Notes: generated from the letters alone by a model not told the origin. A DNA stretch of 38,657 nt from Aureispira sp. CCB-QB1 (GCF_000724545.1 NZ_JHBV01000011.1:1-38657); one strand, 5' to 3'. Shown: positions 1-9,710, numbered from the stretch's first letter. Numbers and translations: made by a program.

Positions 1-75
1 ATTTACCTTGCTGCTAATAAAGCAGCTTTCAATGAACTCAATTTATTAAAGATGGGTAATCCATCTTTTGCGTAA
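1..75 (+). CDS. 3' end of a gene cut by the window edge
   Basis: Frame 1 is open from the first base and ends at a TAA at 73-75, giving 24 residues that end in KMGNPSFA. The composition (Ala, Asn, Leu, Lys) reads like a soluble protein tail. Too little is present to name it, and the open frame could be chance. Nothing recognisable as a strong terminator follows, only a 5-bp CCTAA/TTAGG hairpin at about 85-101. Confidence 0.4.
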   Translation: MYLAANKAAFNELNLLKMGNPSFA

Positions 76-598
76 CTTCAGTTCCTAATTAGTTTTTAGG
101 TGAAGCAGCTATATTGATAAATACTTAGATAAGGATTGTCAAGAGAAATGATACATGGCGCAACTTTATAGTTAGTATGTTAAGAGGAATATTTTTATGA
201 TAAAAAAAATAAGTATCTGGTAGATAGTAGACTACAACTTTGATGCTGCCTCTTTTTTTGAGCAAATAAAGAAAATAAGTAGCATTGAGCTTACAAATGT
301 TTAACAAAAAAAGGCTGTTTTTTTTAATAAAAAAGTTGTATATTCGCAGACCTCCCCCTGCCTAATTTGGGCAATTGTCCAAAAGCTTTCGTGTTGGCAA
401 TAACTATTTTTTTACTTGCACCCATCATTAAAAAAGCATCAGATAGTCTAGTCTGCTTTTTGTCTTGATAGTAAGAAAACTAAAAACAGTTTACGATATG
501 ATTTCTTTTGGTTCATACACTAAAACACTTTGTAACTAAGTTAACCAAAAAGTTAATAATCAATTCTTCTTATAAAACCAATCCATTCTTTTTTATTT
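76..598. other. Intergenic stretch, no supported gene
   Basis: AT-rich DNA upstream of the phosphatase gene. The short ORFs on both strands have low-complexity, implausible translations. A TATATTCG at 339-346 is one base off the Bacteroidota -7 element TAnnTTTG but has no convincing -33 partner and lies about 250 bases before the gene, so I do not call it as a promoter. Confidence 0.5.
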
Positions 599-2461
599 AT
601 GAAAATAGCACTAACAATTTGTTTATTTTGGGGAATTTGCCTGACAATACAAGCCCAATATCCGAACCAAAGTACCACTCGCTCAGGAGCACGTTCAAGT
701 TTAGCTCCATTTTATCATGGGGTTGCATCGGGAGATCCTCTTAGTGACGCTGTTATTATATGGACTAGAGTAACAACAACAGATACGATAGAAACAGTCA
801 AGTGGCGCATGGCTACAGATACGGCAATGGTGAATGTTATTGATTCGGGAACAGTAACAACCTCTAATGCCATAGATTATACAGTGAAGGTAGATGTTAC
901 AGGACTAATGCCAAATACATTTTATTATTATGAATTTGAAGCTGATGGCATGTTGTCTATTATAGGGAGAACAAAAACAGCACCAGTTGGAGATGTAGAT
1001 AGTTTAAGGTTTGCAGTCGTTTCGTGCGCCTCTTATGCACATGGGTATTTTAATGCATACGATAGAATCACAGAACGCAATGATGTGTCTGCTATTTTGC
1101 ATTTGGGGGATTATTACTATGAATATGGAGATGGTGAATACGGAAGCGATCGTACTTATCAGCCTGCTAATGAGATTATTAATTTGAGTGACTATAGAAT
1201 GCGCTTGTCTCATTACCGATTGGATAATTCACTGATGCGTTTGCATCAACAATATCCTTTTATTTGTGTCTGGGATGATCACGAGACTGCCAATAACTCT
1301 TGGTATGGGGGAGCTGGTAATCACGATGCAGGAGAAGGAAACTGGTTCAATAGAAAAGCGGAAGCGATCAAAGCTTACTACGAATGGATGCCATTGCGTA
1401 TGCCTGATCCAGCAGTTGATACACAAAGAATCTATAGAAAATTCCGTTATGGTGATCTTTTAGAATTGCATATGTTAGATACTCGTTTGCAAGGAAGAGA
1501 AGAACAAGGGTTTTCTAATGCTAATGCACCTGGACGTACTATACTGGGGGCAGATCAATTTAATTGGTTGTGTCATAATATGGATACCTCAACAGCACAA
1601 TGGCAAATTATAGGCCAACAAGTTATGATGGCTCCTTTTGATGTTAATCCATTTCCTTTTGGACAACAATATGGCAACGATGACCAATGGGATGCTTACG
1701 AAATCGAACGAACTAGCTTGTACGACTCTATTTTTGCCAATAATATTGAGAATGTCGTTGTTTTGACAGGAGATATTCATACTTCTTGGGCAAACGACCT
1801 TCCTACCAGTACTTACAATGGTTCTACAGGGGCAGGCTCAGCAGGGGTAGAGTTTGTGGTGACCAGCGTCACATCTCCAGGGTTACCTGCGGCACAAAGT
1901 GTTGGAGCAGCTGTCTTGCAAAGTTTAAACGATCATATGAAGTATATTGATTTGGCAGAGAAAGGGTATTATGTTTTGGATGTCAACAAAACACGTGCAC
2001 AAGCAGATTGGTACTATGTGGATAGAATTGATCAAATTAGCTCAGTAGAAAATTATGGTGCTTCTTGGAAAACAGATGATGGAACTCGCCATTTGAGCAA
2101 TGGTACGATTGCGGCTTTGCCAAGTGCTAGCCAAATTGGAGCGCCTGCACCTTATAATCCTAGAAATTGTATTACTTCTACGGCTGATGTTGAAGATACG
2201 TACGAAAATGTTTTGTTAAGCATTTACCCGAATCCTTTTACAGAACAAATTACCATTCAATATACGATTACCAAAGATGGTCCTGTAAAAATGTATTTGT
2301 TTGATGCCTTAGGAAGATCGTTGGCAACGCAAGACTTTGGAAATGTTGCTAGTGGTATACAACGAACGACTTTTAGTATAAATAATCTACTACCAGGAAG
2401 CTATGTCTTGGTGCTGGATATTAATGGAAAGAAAGAACAGCGTATTGTTGTAAAAAAATAA
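599..2461 (+). CDS. phoD: Secreted PhoD-family alkaline phosphatase with T9SS sorting domain
   Basis: 620 residues. A signal peptide (about 1-20, ending in QAQ) is followed by the PhoD N-terminal motif GVASGDP (41-47) and WTR. The metallophosphatase core has conserved Cys143, LHLGDYYYEYG with metal-ligand Asp171 and Tyr174, VWDDHE (225-229), and GDIHTSW (391-397). PhoD enzymes are phosphodiesterases/monoesterases that usually use calcium and iron and release phosphate outside the cytoplasm. Residues 538-620 form a separate C-terminal domain starting with a YPNPF motif and ending in a short basic tail. This is the type A sorting signal of the type IX secretion system, so the enzyme is probably exported across the outer membrane and attached or released there. 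The gene is monocistronic, closed by a strong hairpin at 2476. The family call is firm; substrate preference is inference. Confidence 0.93.
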   Translation: MKIALTICLFWGICLTIQAQYPNQSTTRSGARSSLAPFYHGVASGDPLSDAVIIWTRVTTTDTIETVKWRMATDTAMVNVIDSGTVTTSNAIDYTVKVDVTGLMPNTFYYYEFEADGMLSIIGRTKTAPVGDVDSLRFAVVSCASYAHGYFNAYDRITERNDVSAILHLGDYYYEYGDGEYGSDRTYQPANEIINLSDYRMRLSHYRLDNSLMRLHQQYPFICVWDDHETANNSWYGGAGNHDAGEGNWFNRKAEAIKAYYEWMPLRMPDPAVDTQRIYRKFRYGDLLELHMLDTRLQGREEQGFSNANAPGRTILGADQFNWLCHNMDTSTAQWQIIGQQVMMAPFDVNPFPFGQQYGNDDQWDAYEIERTSLYDSIFANNIENVVVLTGDIHTSWANDLPTSTYNGSTGAGSAGVEFVVTSVTSPGLPAAQSVGAAVLQSLNDHMKYIDLAEKGYYVLDVNKTRAQADWYYVDRIDQISSVENYGASWKTDDGTRHLSNGTIAALPSASQIGAPAPYNPRNCITSTADVEDTYENVLLSIYPNPFTEQITIQYTITKDGPVKMYLFDALGRSLATQDFGNVASGIQRTTFSINNLLPGSYVLVLDINGKKEQRIVVKK

Positions 2462-2475
2462 AACCATAGGTTGAG

Positions 2476-2532
2476 TCAATTGAAAATTTAAGGATTCATT
2501 CTCAGTGAAAAAATCTTTAAATTTTCAATTGA
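2476..2532. terminator. Bidirectional terminator between converging genes
   Basis: A 21-bp inverted repeat (2476-2496 with 2512-2532) with one G-U pair and a 15-base loop sits between two converging stop codons (2461 and 2539). A-rich and T-rich flanks allow it to serve both strands. Confidence 0.85.
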
Positions 2533-2538
2533 TATTTG

Positions 2539-3096
2539 TTATAACCCAAAATTTTGAACCCAATAACCTCCCCATTCACTACCTTCGACATAAATATATG
2601 CCAAGCCAATATATTTGGCTTCTTTATCTAGGATATTAGCACGATGCCCTTTGCTAGACATCCAATCACGCATGACTTGTTCGGGGGACTGATTGCCAAC
2701 AGCAATATTTTCTGCTCTTGAAAAAAGACTTCCTTTTAGAAAACGATCCATTCGTTCAAAAACAGAACAAACTTTCTTATATGACCCGTTGGTGCGTCGA
2801 TCTTTGGATTCATGGTCAAAGTAATTGTCTACAGCCATATCCATGGCGTGATAGCGAGCAGCATAGGTAAGTTGCTCATTTAATATTAATGGTTTTCGGT
2901 GTCGTTTGGCACGTTCTTTATTGACCAAAGCTAGCAACTCTTGTTCAAAGCTATTTTTAGAGGAACTGATTTTTTCATTTCCTGTTGGAATGCCTTTAAA
3001 GTCTTGGGCAGTTATTGATAAAGAAAAGGATAAACATAATCCTAATAATAAATATTTAGCAGCAGTAATTGGGAGATTGATTTGCTTGTTGTTCAT
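2539..3096 (-). CDS. Secreted CAP-domain (SCP/PR-1-like) protein
   Basis: 185 residues with an N-terminal signal peptide (hydrophobic stretch about 14-28, ending ITAQ). The CAP domain covers about 50-183: LVNKERAKRH helix, YHAMDM, FDHES, RAENIAVG, and SSKGHRANIL, with the two His and the Glu of the usual CAP pocket present. It ends in WVQNFG, typical of the last CAP strand. Bacterial CAP proteins are extracytoplasmic and many are of unknown role. The family is known to bind lipids or metals, and some members act on proteins or glycans. Convergent with phoD and divergent from the OmpA-family gene. I cannot assign a specific activity. Confidence 0.88.
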   Translation of the reverse strand: MNNKQINLPITAAKYLLLGLCLSFSLSITAQDFKGIPTGNEKISSSKNSFEQELLALVNKERAKRHRKPLILNEQLTYAARYHAMDMAVDNYFDHESKDRRTNGSYKKVCSVFERMDRFLKGSLFSRAENIAVGNQSPEQVMRDWMSSKGHRANILDKEAKYIGLAYIYVEGSEWGGYWVQNFGL

Positions 3097-3280
3097 TTTT
3101 CAAAACTTAATAAAGAGCCATAAAATTTGCTAAAGATAACTCTTAGCTACTGAAACTTGTTGTGTATATTAGATTAATATTTACTAATTTTATGCCAAGC
3201 TGTGGGAACAATTTGTTCTTACTAAAAATTCTCTATAAGTGACCTTTTGTTAGATTGTATTGAAGATATACCAAATAAAA

Positions 3281-4756
3281 ATGATGTATAATAAAACGAT
3301 ATTGAGCCTATTTTTTTTCTTGTACTGCTGTAGTATGCTTGTAGGGCAAGATATTCCAAACGCAGTTTTAGTTGGGTATATTTATGAGAGTAATAACCGA
3401 GGTTATCTCAATGAAGTAAAAGTAACTATAAGTTCTGAAGATAGTGTGCATCAATTAAAAACAATTACTGATGTACAGGGAAAGTTTGAAGTGAAAATTC
3501 CAATTATAAATGGAACGTATACAATAGAAGCTAAAAAATCAGCTTTTCAGACAGGAAGAACAACCATTACGACTCAAGGACGTCGAGCCAATGAAGGAAT
3601 ATTTACTAAGTTGGAGTTGTCTAGGTTGCCAGGGTATACATTAGATATGACTTTAACTGATTTGGTAGATGAAACAAATCCTGGAGCACCTGCATATGGG
3701 ATAGAAGGGGCTCACATCGAAATTTATAACAATACATTACAAAAAGAGGTGGTTAATATTGCGAAGCATCCTAGCCATCGAATTCAGTGCCATTTGGAGC
3801 AAGGGAATGAATACATTTTCTTGTTAAGAAAAGAGGGGTATTATGCTAAGCGAATGAGAGCAAATGTGAATGTAAATGGATGTATTCTCTGTATGGAGGG
3901 TTTTGGTACCGTTACGCCTAGTGTAACAGACAACTTAACCAAAGAGAATACTATGGGAACTTTGGGGACAAATGTTATGATGAAAAAAGTAGTCTTGAAT
4001 GAAAAGATGAAAATGGAAAATATTTACTACGATTTGGGAAAAGCAACGTTGCGTCCAGAGGCAAAACCTCAGTTAGATGAGTTGGCTCAAATGATGTATG
4101 ACAATCCTCAAATTGTAGTAGAACTAAGTGCGCATACAGACTCTAGAGGAAACAATCAAGCTAATATGGAACTATCGCAGCGTAGAGCAAATGCTGTTGT
4201 TAACTATATCAAAGCAAAAGTTCCTGTTCAAAAAAATCAAATAGAGGCAAAGGGGTATGGAGAAACACAACCTGTTAACTCTTGTGTTGACGGAGTCGAG
4301 TGTACTGAGGAATTGTATCAACAGAATCGAAGAACGGAATTGACCGTAATTGATATTTTAGCAGAAGATCCTATGCAGGTGCGTTCGTTATCATCTATGA
4401 TGCAAGAACGCAATTTTGATTTAATTTTGGAAGCCAATAATCAGGCGTATGCAGAAGGAGGAGCAACGACCGAACTGTACCATCGTTCTATGCCTTCGAA
4501 ACCTCAAACAATGAGTGCAGCATACAATGGGTACAAAATTCAGCTCTTAGACAAAAAAGGAGATTTATCTACGAATCACTTTTTGTTTTATGAGTTTGAT
4601 GTGATTTTTATTGACTTATTAAAAGAGCAACATTATGCTTTTTTGATAGGAGATTATGCCGATTATAAGACCGCCCAAGAGGCATTAGTAAATTATAAGC
4701 AACAGTTTCCAACAGCAAAAATTGTTGCTTATAAAAATGGTCTGAGAATACCGTAA
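3281..4756 (+). CDS. OmpA-family outer-membrane/peptidoglycan anchor with C-terminal SPOR-like region
   Basis: 491 residues from the ATG at 3281; an in-frame TTG at 3260 would only add seven polar residues ahead of the signal peptide. Order: signal peptide (about 1-21, ending LVGQ); a carboxypeptidase-regulatory-like beta-sandwich (VGYIYES...GKFEVKIP); a second repeat-like beta region; and an OmpA C-terminal domain (about 245-365) with the peptidoglycan-binding signature SAHTDSRGNN...LSQRRANAVVNYI and KGYGETQPV. The last ~75 residues (YKIQLLDKKGD...IVAYKNGLRIP) resemble a SPOR-type fold seen at the ends of other Bacteroidota OmpA proteins. It probably tethers the outer membrane to peptidoglycan. 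The OmpA call is firm and the SPOR-like call moderate. Confidence 0.88.
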   Translation: MMYNKTILSLFFFLYCCSMLVGQDIPNAVLVGYIYESNNRGYLNEVKVTISSEDSVHQLKTITDVQGKFEVKIPIINGTYTIEAKKSAFQTGRTTITTQGRRANEGIFTKLELSRLPGYTLDMTLTDLVDETNPGAPAYGIEGAHIEIYNNTLQKEVVNIAKHPSHRIQCHLEQGNEYIFLLRKEGYYAKRMRANVNVNGCILCMEGFGTVTPSVTDNLTKENTMGTLGTNVMMKKVVLNEKMKMENIYYDLGKATLRPEAKPQLDELAQMMYDNPQIVVELSAHTDSRGNNQANMELSQRRANAVVNYIKAKVPVQKNQIEAKGYGETQPVNSCVDGVECTEELYQQNRRTELTVIDILAEDPMQVRSLSSMMQERNFDLILEANNQAYAEGGATTELYHRSMPSKPQTMSAAYNGYKIQLLDKKGDLSTNHFLFYEFDVIFIDLLKEQHYAFLIGDYADYKTAQEALVNYKQQFPTAKIVAYKNGLRIP

Positions 4757-4773
4757 AATACACCACTGTACCC

Positions 4774-5280
4774 TCAATAATTTTGTTGGTAACGAATTAA
4801 AAATTGTTGAAAGGTGTCGGCAAGAAATGGGCGTTGCTCACTCAAGCGATGGTTGTCTTGAATTAAGTGTACCTTTGCATTGGTATGTTTGCCAAAACGA
4901 ATAGAATGTGAATAAGGAACTATTGTATCTTGCCAACCATGTATGATTTCAATGTTTGTTGTTGTGGGATGATAGTCTTGAATGGGGTAGTTGGGCAAAT
5001 AAAGTGCAGGACACATCAAAAATAGAGCGTCAACGGTACATTTTTGGGCAACAACAGTAGCCACATAACCTCCCATACTGGAACCTACTAAAATAAGGTT
5101 TTGAGTCGGTTGTCCTTCTATGAATTGAAGCAGCAGTTTGACCCGTTCGTTTACATTTTTGCAGTTGGTATAATCCATAGAATAGGTTTCAAAACCCATC
5201 TTTTGAGCGATGGATGATAGCAATTGGATCTTAGCTCCATGCGGTCCACTTTCTTTGCCGTGTGAAAATATAATAAACAT
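4774..5280 (-). CDS. Small alpha/beta hydrolase (YqiA/UPF0227-like)
   Basis: 168 residues, a compact alpha/beta-hydrolase fold without signal peptide. The oxyanion motif SHGKES is at 6-11, the nucleophile elbow GSSMG at 66-70 (Ser68), the acid Asp118 (GWQDTIVP), and the base His144 (DNHRL). This size and layout match YqiA-type esterases or Ser-hydrolases, cytoplasmic, natural substrate unknown. It lies 88 bases downstream of the cytidine deaminase gene on the same strand and may be co-transcribed with it. It converges with the OmpA-family gene with only 17 bases between stop codons and no hairpin there. Confidence 0.8.
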   Translation of the reverse strand: MFIIFSHGKESGPHGAKIQLLSSIAQKMGFETYSMDYTNCKNVNERVKLLLQFIEGQPTQNLILVGSSMGGYVATVVAQKCTVDALFLMCPALYLPNYPIQDYHPTTTNIEIIHGWQDTIVPYSHSIRFGKHTNAKVHLIQDNHRLSEQRPFLADTFQQFLIRYQQNY

Positions 5281-5368
5281 AATATCAATTCGTAGTTCGC
5301 AGTATGTATAGGGGCGTTCTTATTTGTTGTTTGTAATTCTCTTAGTTAGATAATGGAGGGATAAAAAG

Positions 5369-5866
5369 TTATAAGTAAGAAGCATCAAACAACAAGGGTA
5401 AAATATCTTTCACACTTTGTACAACATAAATCTCCCCAATGTCACCCTGCAAAATCAATCGAATATCAGATTGATGTCTGGTCTCATTTTCATAAATTAC
5501 TTGACGACAAGAGCCACAAGGAGGAATTGGTCGATCTATATTGCCTTTGGCACTAATAATGGTTATGGCAACAGCCTTAATAGCAATATTGGGATATTGT
5601 GCTGCCGCCGAAAAAACAGCGTTCCGTTCGCCACACATGGTGACAGGAAATGCGGCATTTTCTTGATTGTTGCCAATTACAATCGCCTCATTGTCCATCA
5701 AAACAGCTGCACCTACTTTAAAATTAGAATAAGGGGCATAAGCTCCTTTTGCCGCTTCTTTGGCTGTAGCCAATAATTGTGCATCTATCTCGCTCAATTC
5801 GGCAATAGATTTAGCAACTTCTATTTCAGATTGCAAAGTGATTTTTTTCATACTGATTTCTTTCAT
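5369..5866 (-). CDS. cdd: Cytidine deaminase
   Basis: 165 residues from the first ATG; a second ATG at 5851 (residue 6, MKKITL) is an equally good start. Converts cytidine and deoxycytidine to uridine and deoxyuridine in pyrimidine salvage. The family marks are YSNFKVGAA (46-54), the zinc/proton-shuttle motif MCGERNA (Cys78, Glu80) and PCGSCRQ (Cys117, Cys120). Three Cys zinc ligands are the tetrameric bacterial type, and the length fits that short class. Followed on the same strand by the small alpha/beta hydrolase. Confidence 0.93.
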   Translation of the reverse strand: MKEISMKKITLQSEIEVAKSIAELSEIDAQLLATAKEAAKGAYAPYSNFKVGAAVLMDNEAIVIGNNQENAAFPVTMCGERNAVFSAAAQYPNIAIKAVAITIISAKGNIDRPIPPCGSCRQVIYENETRHQSDIRLILQGDIGEIYVVQSVKDILPLLFDASYL

Positions 5867-5933
5867 TCCTTAGAATGTTACAAATGAATCGCAAAATATT
5901 CGTTTGGAATTATGGTTTTTTTAATAGTAAAAC

Positions 5934-5941
5934 TACATTTG
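5934..5941 (+). promoter_or_regulatory. Candidate -7 promoter element (TACATTTG)
   Basis: A perfect match to the Bacteroidota primary sigma -7 consensus TAnnTTTG, with a weak TATG (5911-5914) 19 bases upstream in the place of TTTG. It would start transcription about 130 bases before the saccharopine dehydrogenase gene. Confidence 0.45.
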
Positions 5942-6077
5942 TGTATAAAACAGTCCTAATAATAAAATAATAGCTTTTGGGGAAGTCAAGTCGGATAATT
6001 TTAACCAGACAAGAACCCTTTTTATAAAAGCAATAGCCTATAAACTTACAAAAGTTTATAATAAAAATAGTATAAAA

Positions 6078-7457
6078 ATGAAGAAGATATTGATTATTGG
6101 AGCAGGACGTTCTGCAACATCTCTTATCCAATACCTACTAAAACATGCAGCAGCACATAATTGGGAAATTACAGTAGCAGATGCAGACATAGCTTTGGCA
6201 GAAGAGAAGGTAAAAGGACATGATAAAGGAACAGTAGTGACATTTAATGCTTTAGATGCCGAAGAAAGGTTGCCTCATTTGGAAGCAGCAGATTTTGTTG
6301 TTTCTATGCTGCCTGCACATTTGCATATTCATGTTGCAAAAGATTGCTTGCGTTTGGGCAAGGATTTGGCAACAGCTTCTTATGTTTCTCCTGAGTTGAA
6401 AGAATTGCATGAAGAAGTAAAGGGGAAAGGACTAATTTTCTTGAATGAAATTGGTTTGGATCCTGGAATTGACCACATGTCCGCTATGCAGATGATTAAT
6501 AGTATCCGTGCCAAAGGTGGCAAAATTAGCGCATTCTATTCTTATGCAGGGGGATTGGTCGCTCCAGAAAGTGATACAAATCCTTGGCATTATAAATTTT
6601 CTTGGAACCCTCGAAATGTTGTTTTGGCAGGACAAGGTGTTTCTCAATATTTATACGAACATCGTTATCGCCATACTCCTTATCATAGATTGTTTAGCAA
6701 ATCGGACTTAGTTTATATTCCTACAATGGGGTGGTACGATGCTTATCCAAATAGAACATCTCTAAAATACAAGGATTCTTATGGTTTGGATGACATTCCA
6801 ACTATTATGCGTGGAACACTTCGCTACAAAGGATTTTGCAAAGCGTGGGATATTTTGGTGCGTTTAGGGTTGACAGATGATACTTATAAAATGGAATATT
6901 CGGATGACTTAACCTATCGCCAATGGGTGAGAAGTTATTTGTCACCAACTTTAGAACGAGTAGGGTACGGAACATTGAGAACTCAAATTGCCACGCTTTT
7001 TGATTTGAATATGGCTGACGAAGCTTTGGATAAACTAGAGTGGCTGGGGCTGTTTTCTGATGAAAAAATACCTTTAGATGAAGCGACTTCTGCGCAAATT
7101 TTGCAAGAATTATTAGAGCGTAAATGGAAATTAGAGCCTGAAGATAAGGATATGATTTTGATGCAACATGAGGTAGAGTATGAACTAGATCATCAGAAAA
7201 AACGCCATTTGTCTACGTTGATTTTCTATGGAGAAAACAGTTCTAACACGGCTATGTCTAAGTTGGTTGGTTTGCCTTTGGCAATTGGAGTAAAGAATAT
7301 TCTGCTAGGGAATATCACCTCAAAAGGTGTGTTAATTCCAATTACCCCAGAAATTTATGAGCCTGTTATGAAAGAATTGGAAGAACTTGGAGTTGGCTTT
7401 ACATCTATGGATGTAGACTTGGAGTCTTTTAATGAGTATTTCCCAAATGAAATGTAA
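6078..7457 (+). CDS. Saccharopine dehydrogenase family protein (LYS9-like)
   Basis: 459 residues. An N-terminal Rossmann fold with GAGRSA at 8-13 is followed by DADIALAEEK, the VVSMLPAHLH segment and NEIGLDPGIDHMSA, which are characteristic of glutamate-forming saccharopine dehydrogenases. The rest matches the large catalytic/insertion domain (SYAGGLVAPES, PWHYKFSWNPRNVV). Known enzymes interconvert saccharopine with glutamate and aminoadipate semialdehyde using NAD(P). In bacteria this can serve lysine degradation or biosynthesis, or a carboxynorspermidine-type reaction. No partner lysine-ketoglutarate reductase lies beside it, so direction and substrate are open. Cytoplasmic, apparently monocistronic. 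Confidence 0.87.
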   Translation: MKKILIIGAGRSATSLIQYLLKHAAAHNWEITVADADIALAEEKVKGHDKGTVVTFNALDAEERLPHLEAADFVVSMLPAHLHIHVAKDCLRLGKDLATASYVSPELKELHEEVKGKGLIFLNEIGLDPGIDHMSAMQMINSIRAKGGKISAFYSYAGGLVAPESDTNPWHYKFSWNPRNVVLAGQGVSQYLYEHRYRHTPYHRLFSKSDLVYIPTMGWYDAYPNRTSLKYKDSYGLDDIPTIMRGTLRYKGFCKAWDILVRLGLTDDTYKMEYSDDLTYRQWVRSYLSPTLERVGYGTLRTQIATLFDLNMADEALDKLEWLGLFSDEKIPLDEATSAQILQELLERKWKLEPEDKDMILMQHEVEYELDHQKKRHLSTLIFYGENSSNTAMSKLVGLPLAIGVKNILLGNITSKGVLIPITPEIYEPVMKELEELGVGFTSMDVDLESFNEYFPNEM

Positions 7458-7672
7458 GACTTGTTTGACTAGATGTTAATGGTATCTTTTATATTATTAA
7501 AAGGCATAAAATCAAAGAAGAACAAAACAAAGTATAGCGAGAAATTGTTTGGGCTAGGAATTTAGCGCAATGAAATTTTTTAGACACGCTCTCATTTATC
7601 GTTTTTTGATTACTCAAACTTTACCAAAATCTATGAGTTATCAAAGAGCTCTTATTATAAAAAAATAAAAAC

Positions 7673-8881
7673 ATGAAAGAGGCATATATTGTAGATGGTA
7701 TTCGTACGGCAATTGGAAATTTTTGTGGAACATTAGCACCTATTCGTACAGACGATTTAGGAGCTTTGGTGATCAAAGAACTCGTTAAGAGAAATCCAAA
7801 TATTCCTTTAGAAGCGTATGACGATGTCATTATGGGCTGTGCCAATCAGGCAGGGGAGGACAACCGAAATGTAGCTCGTATGTGTTTGTTGTTAGCAGGG
7901 TTGCCTTGGTCTGTTCCTGGCGAGACGGTTAATCGACTCTGTTCGTCTGGCATGTCGGCTATTATTCATGCCAACCGTGCTATCAAGGCTGGTGATGGTG
8001 ATTTGTTTATTTCAGGTGGAGTGGAGCATATGACACGTGGTCCATGGGTGATTTCTAAGGTGTCTAAGCCATTTGGTAGAGATGCACAAATGCACGATTC
8101 TAGTTTTGGATGGCGTTTTGTCAATCCCAAAATGAAAGAATTGTACGGGGTAGATGGAATGGGAGTAACGGCTGAAAATTTGGCAGAATTATATAATATC
8201 AATAGAATAGACCAAGATAAGTTTGCCTATTGGTCACAAATGAAAGCTACAAAAGCTCAAGAAAGTGGTCGTTTGGCAGAAGAAATTGTAGCGGTATCGA
8301 TTCCTCAAAGAAAGAAAGATCCTATTATTTTTGATCAAGACGAATTTATCAAGCCCAATACTTCTTTGGAAGTACTAGGAAAATTACGTACAGCGTTTAA
8401 AAAAGAAGGTGGAACTGTAACGGCTGGCAATGCATCGGGATTAAACGATGGTGCTGCTGCAACAATTATCGCTTCTGAAGATGCTGTAAAACAATACAAT
8501 TTAAAACCATTGGCAAGGATTGTATCTTCTGCTGTTGTTGGTGTAGAGCCTAGAATTATGGGCATAGGTCCTGTCAAAGCCTCTCAAAAAGCATTGGAAA
8601 AAGCAGGTTTGACCTTAGACGATATGGATATCATTGAATTGAATGAGGCCTTTGCTGCTCAAAGCTTGGCTTGTACACGTGCTTTAGGTTTGGCAGATGA
8701 TGATGCTCGTATTAATCCAAATGGTGGAGCCATTGCTATTGGTCATCCGCTAGGAGTTACAGGAACTCGTATCATGCACTCAGCAGCTTTAGAGTTACAA
8801 AAAACAGGTAAGCGTTATGCCTTGGTAACCATGTGTATTGGTGTTGGTCAAGGATATGCAACCATCATTGAAAAGGCTTAA
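7673..8881 (+). CDS. paaJ: Acetyl-CoA acyltransferase, probably 3-oxoadipyl-CoA thiolase (PaaJ/PcaF-like)
   Basis: 402 residues, full-length thiolase. Active-site nucleophile Cys90 in [12 protein letters not shown] (324-327), His358 in [11 protein letters not shown], and Cys388 in CIGVGQG. Family thiolases cleave 3-oxoacyl-CoA with CoA. PaaJ splits 3-oxoadipyl-CoA to succinyl-CoA and acetyl-CoA and also 3-oxo-5,6-dehydrosuberyl-CoA in phenylacetate breakdown. The paaJ reading rests mainly on the nearby paaZ and hydratase genes; a general beta-oxidation FadA-type role is the alternative. A strong terminator follows, so it is not in one transcript with paaZ unless there is read-through. Confidence 0.85.
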   Translation: MKEAYIVDGIRTAIGNFCGTLAPIRTDDLGALVIKELVKRNPNIPLEAYDDVIMGCANQAGEDNRNVARMCLLLAGLPWSVPGETVNRLCSSGMSAIIHANRAIKAGDGDLFISGGVEHMTRGPWVISKVSKPFGRDAQMHDSSFGWRFVNPKMKELYGVDGMGVTAENLAELYNINRIDQDKFAYWSQMKATKAQESGRLAEEIVAVSIPQRKKDPIIFDQDEFIKPNTSLEVLGKLRTAFKKEGGTVTAGNASGLNDGAAATIIASEDAVKQYNLKPLARIVSSAVVGVEPRIMGIGPVKASQKALEKAGLTLDDMDIIELNEAFAAQSLACTRALGLADDDARINPNGGAIAIGHPLGVTGTRIMHSAALELQKTGKRYALVTMCIGVGQGYATIIEKA

Positions 8882-8922
8882 AAGGCTATGATGAAAAATG
8901 CTTTAGGGCATTCAAAATAGGC

Positions 8923-8966
8923 AAGTTGTAAGTTTAACAAGACGTTAGGCTTACAACTTTTTTTTT
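8923..8966 (+). terminator. Rho-independent terminator of the thiolase gene
   Basis: A 10-bp perfect stem (8923-8932 AAGTTGTAAG with 8950-8959) with a 17-base loop runs straight into a long T tract. Confidence 0.88.
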
Positions 8967-9115
8967 ATAAAAAAAGGGAATCTGCTTGCTCAATTGATTT
9001 GGGGTAATTGGGGGATTTTTATTTTTATTTGGTGGTTTTCTAAAAACTGTTCGACTTTAGTATGAATCTTGATATAAAACTATCAATCAATTATTCCAAA
9101 CATAAATTAGAAAGA

Positions 9116-9646
9116 ATGAAGTATATAATAATTGCTGGTCTTATAGGGTTATTTTCTGTGCAGAGTGTGGCACAAGATTGCTTGTATGAAAAAAATGAGG
9201 TAGATGCTTTTGATAATAAAGTAGAACGATTGACGGAAGCAATCGTTATTGCCCAAAAAGTTAAACGAGATGGCGCTTTGCCGCTGCGGAAGGTAATGGC
9301 ACAATTTCGACAAATTGGAGAGAAGCGATACTTTGTCTTAAAGTTCCCTGTGACAATGGTTATGTCTCCAACGTTTACAGATAACAATGCTCGGAATCAG
9401 CTAATTTTGTTGTTAGAAAATAAAGAAAAAATAAAATTACCATTGGCTGACCTGATGCGAAATGTAGAGGATAAGGTAGAGTTTCGTTATGCAACCGATT
9501 TTGTACTAAAAGAATCTACGATAGCTTTATTAAAACAATACAGAATTACAGATATACGTGTAGGGATGAAAAATAATACTTTTGATGTGCATCTTAGAGA
9601 GGGAGCCGCAGGAATGTTGATGGATGCTTTAGAATGTATCAAATAA
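9116..9646 (+). CDS. Small secreted protein of unknown function
   Basis: 176 residues from the ATG at 9116, which directly begins a clean signal peptide (MKYIIIAGLIGLFSVQSVAQ). An in-frame ATG at 9062 would add 18 polar residues in front of that signal and is less likely. The mature part (about 156 residues) alternates charged helices and beta strands (LTEAIVIAQKVKRDG, YFVLKFPVTMVMSP) and has a single Cys near the new N-terminus plus one near the C-terminus that could form a disulfide. I do not recognise a family. It is flanked by terminators on both sides and so is an independent unit between paaJ and paaZ. A periplasmic or surface role is inference. Confidence 0.75.
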   Translation: MKYIIIAGLIGLFSVQSVAQDCLYEKNEVDAFDNKVERLTEAIVIAQKVKRDGALPLRKVMAQFRQIGEKRYFVLKFPVTMVMSPTFTDNNARNQLILLLENKEKIKLPLADLMRNVEDKVEFRYATDFVLKESTIALLKQYRITDIRVGMKNNTFDVHLREGAAGMLMDALECIK

Positions 9647-9677
9647 GACGATTAATTGTATACTATATTTTTGAAGA

Positions 9678-9710
9678 AGGTAGATGCTTAAATGTGTCTA
9701 CCTTTTTTTT
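9678..9710 (+). terminator. Rho-independent terminator of the small secreted protein gene
   Basis: Stem AGGTAGA (9678-9684) with TCTACCT (9697-9703), 12-base loop, followed by eight T residues. Confidence 0.85.

Noticed and set aside
125-307. 60-codon minus-strand ORF near the left edge
   Set aside because: Composition is what AT-rich non-coding DNA gives; no start context or domain.
5417-5776. 119-codon plus-strand ORF over cytidine deaminase
   Set aside because: Antisense to cdd, whose zinc motifs are complete; translation lacks domain features.
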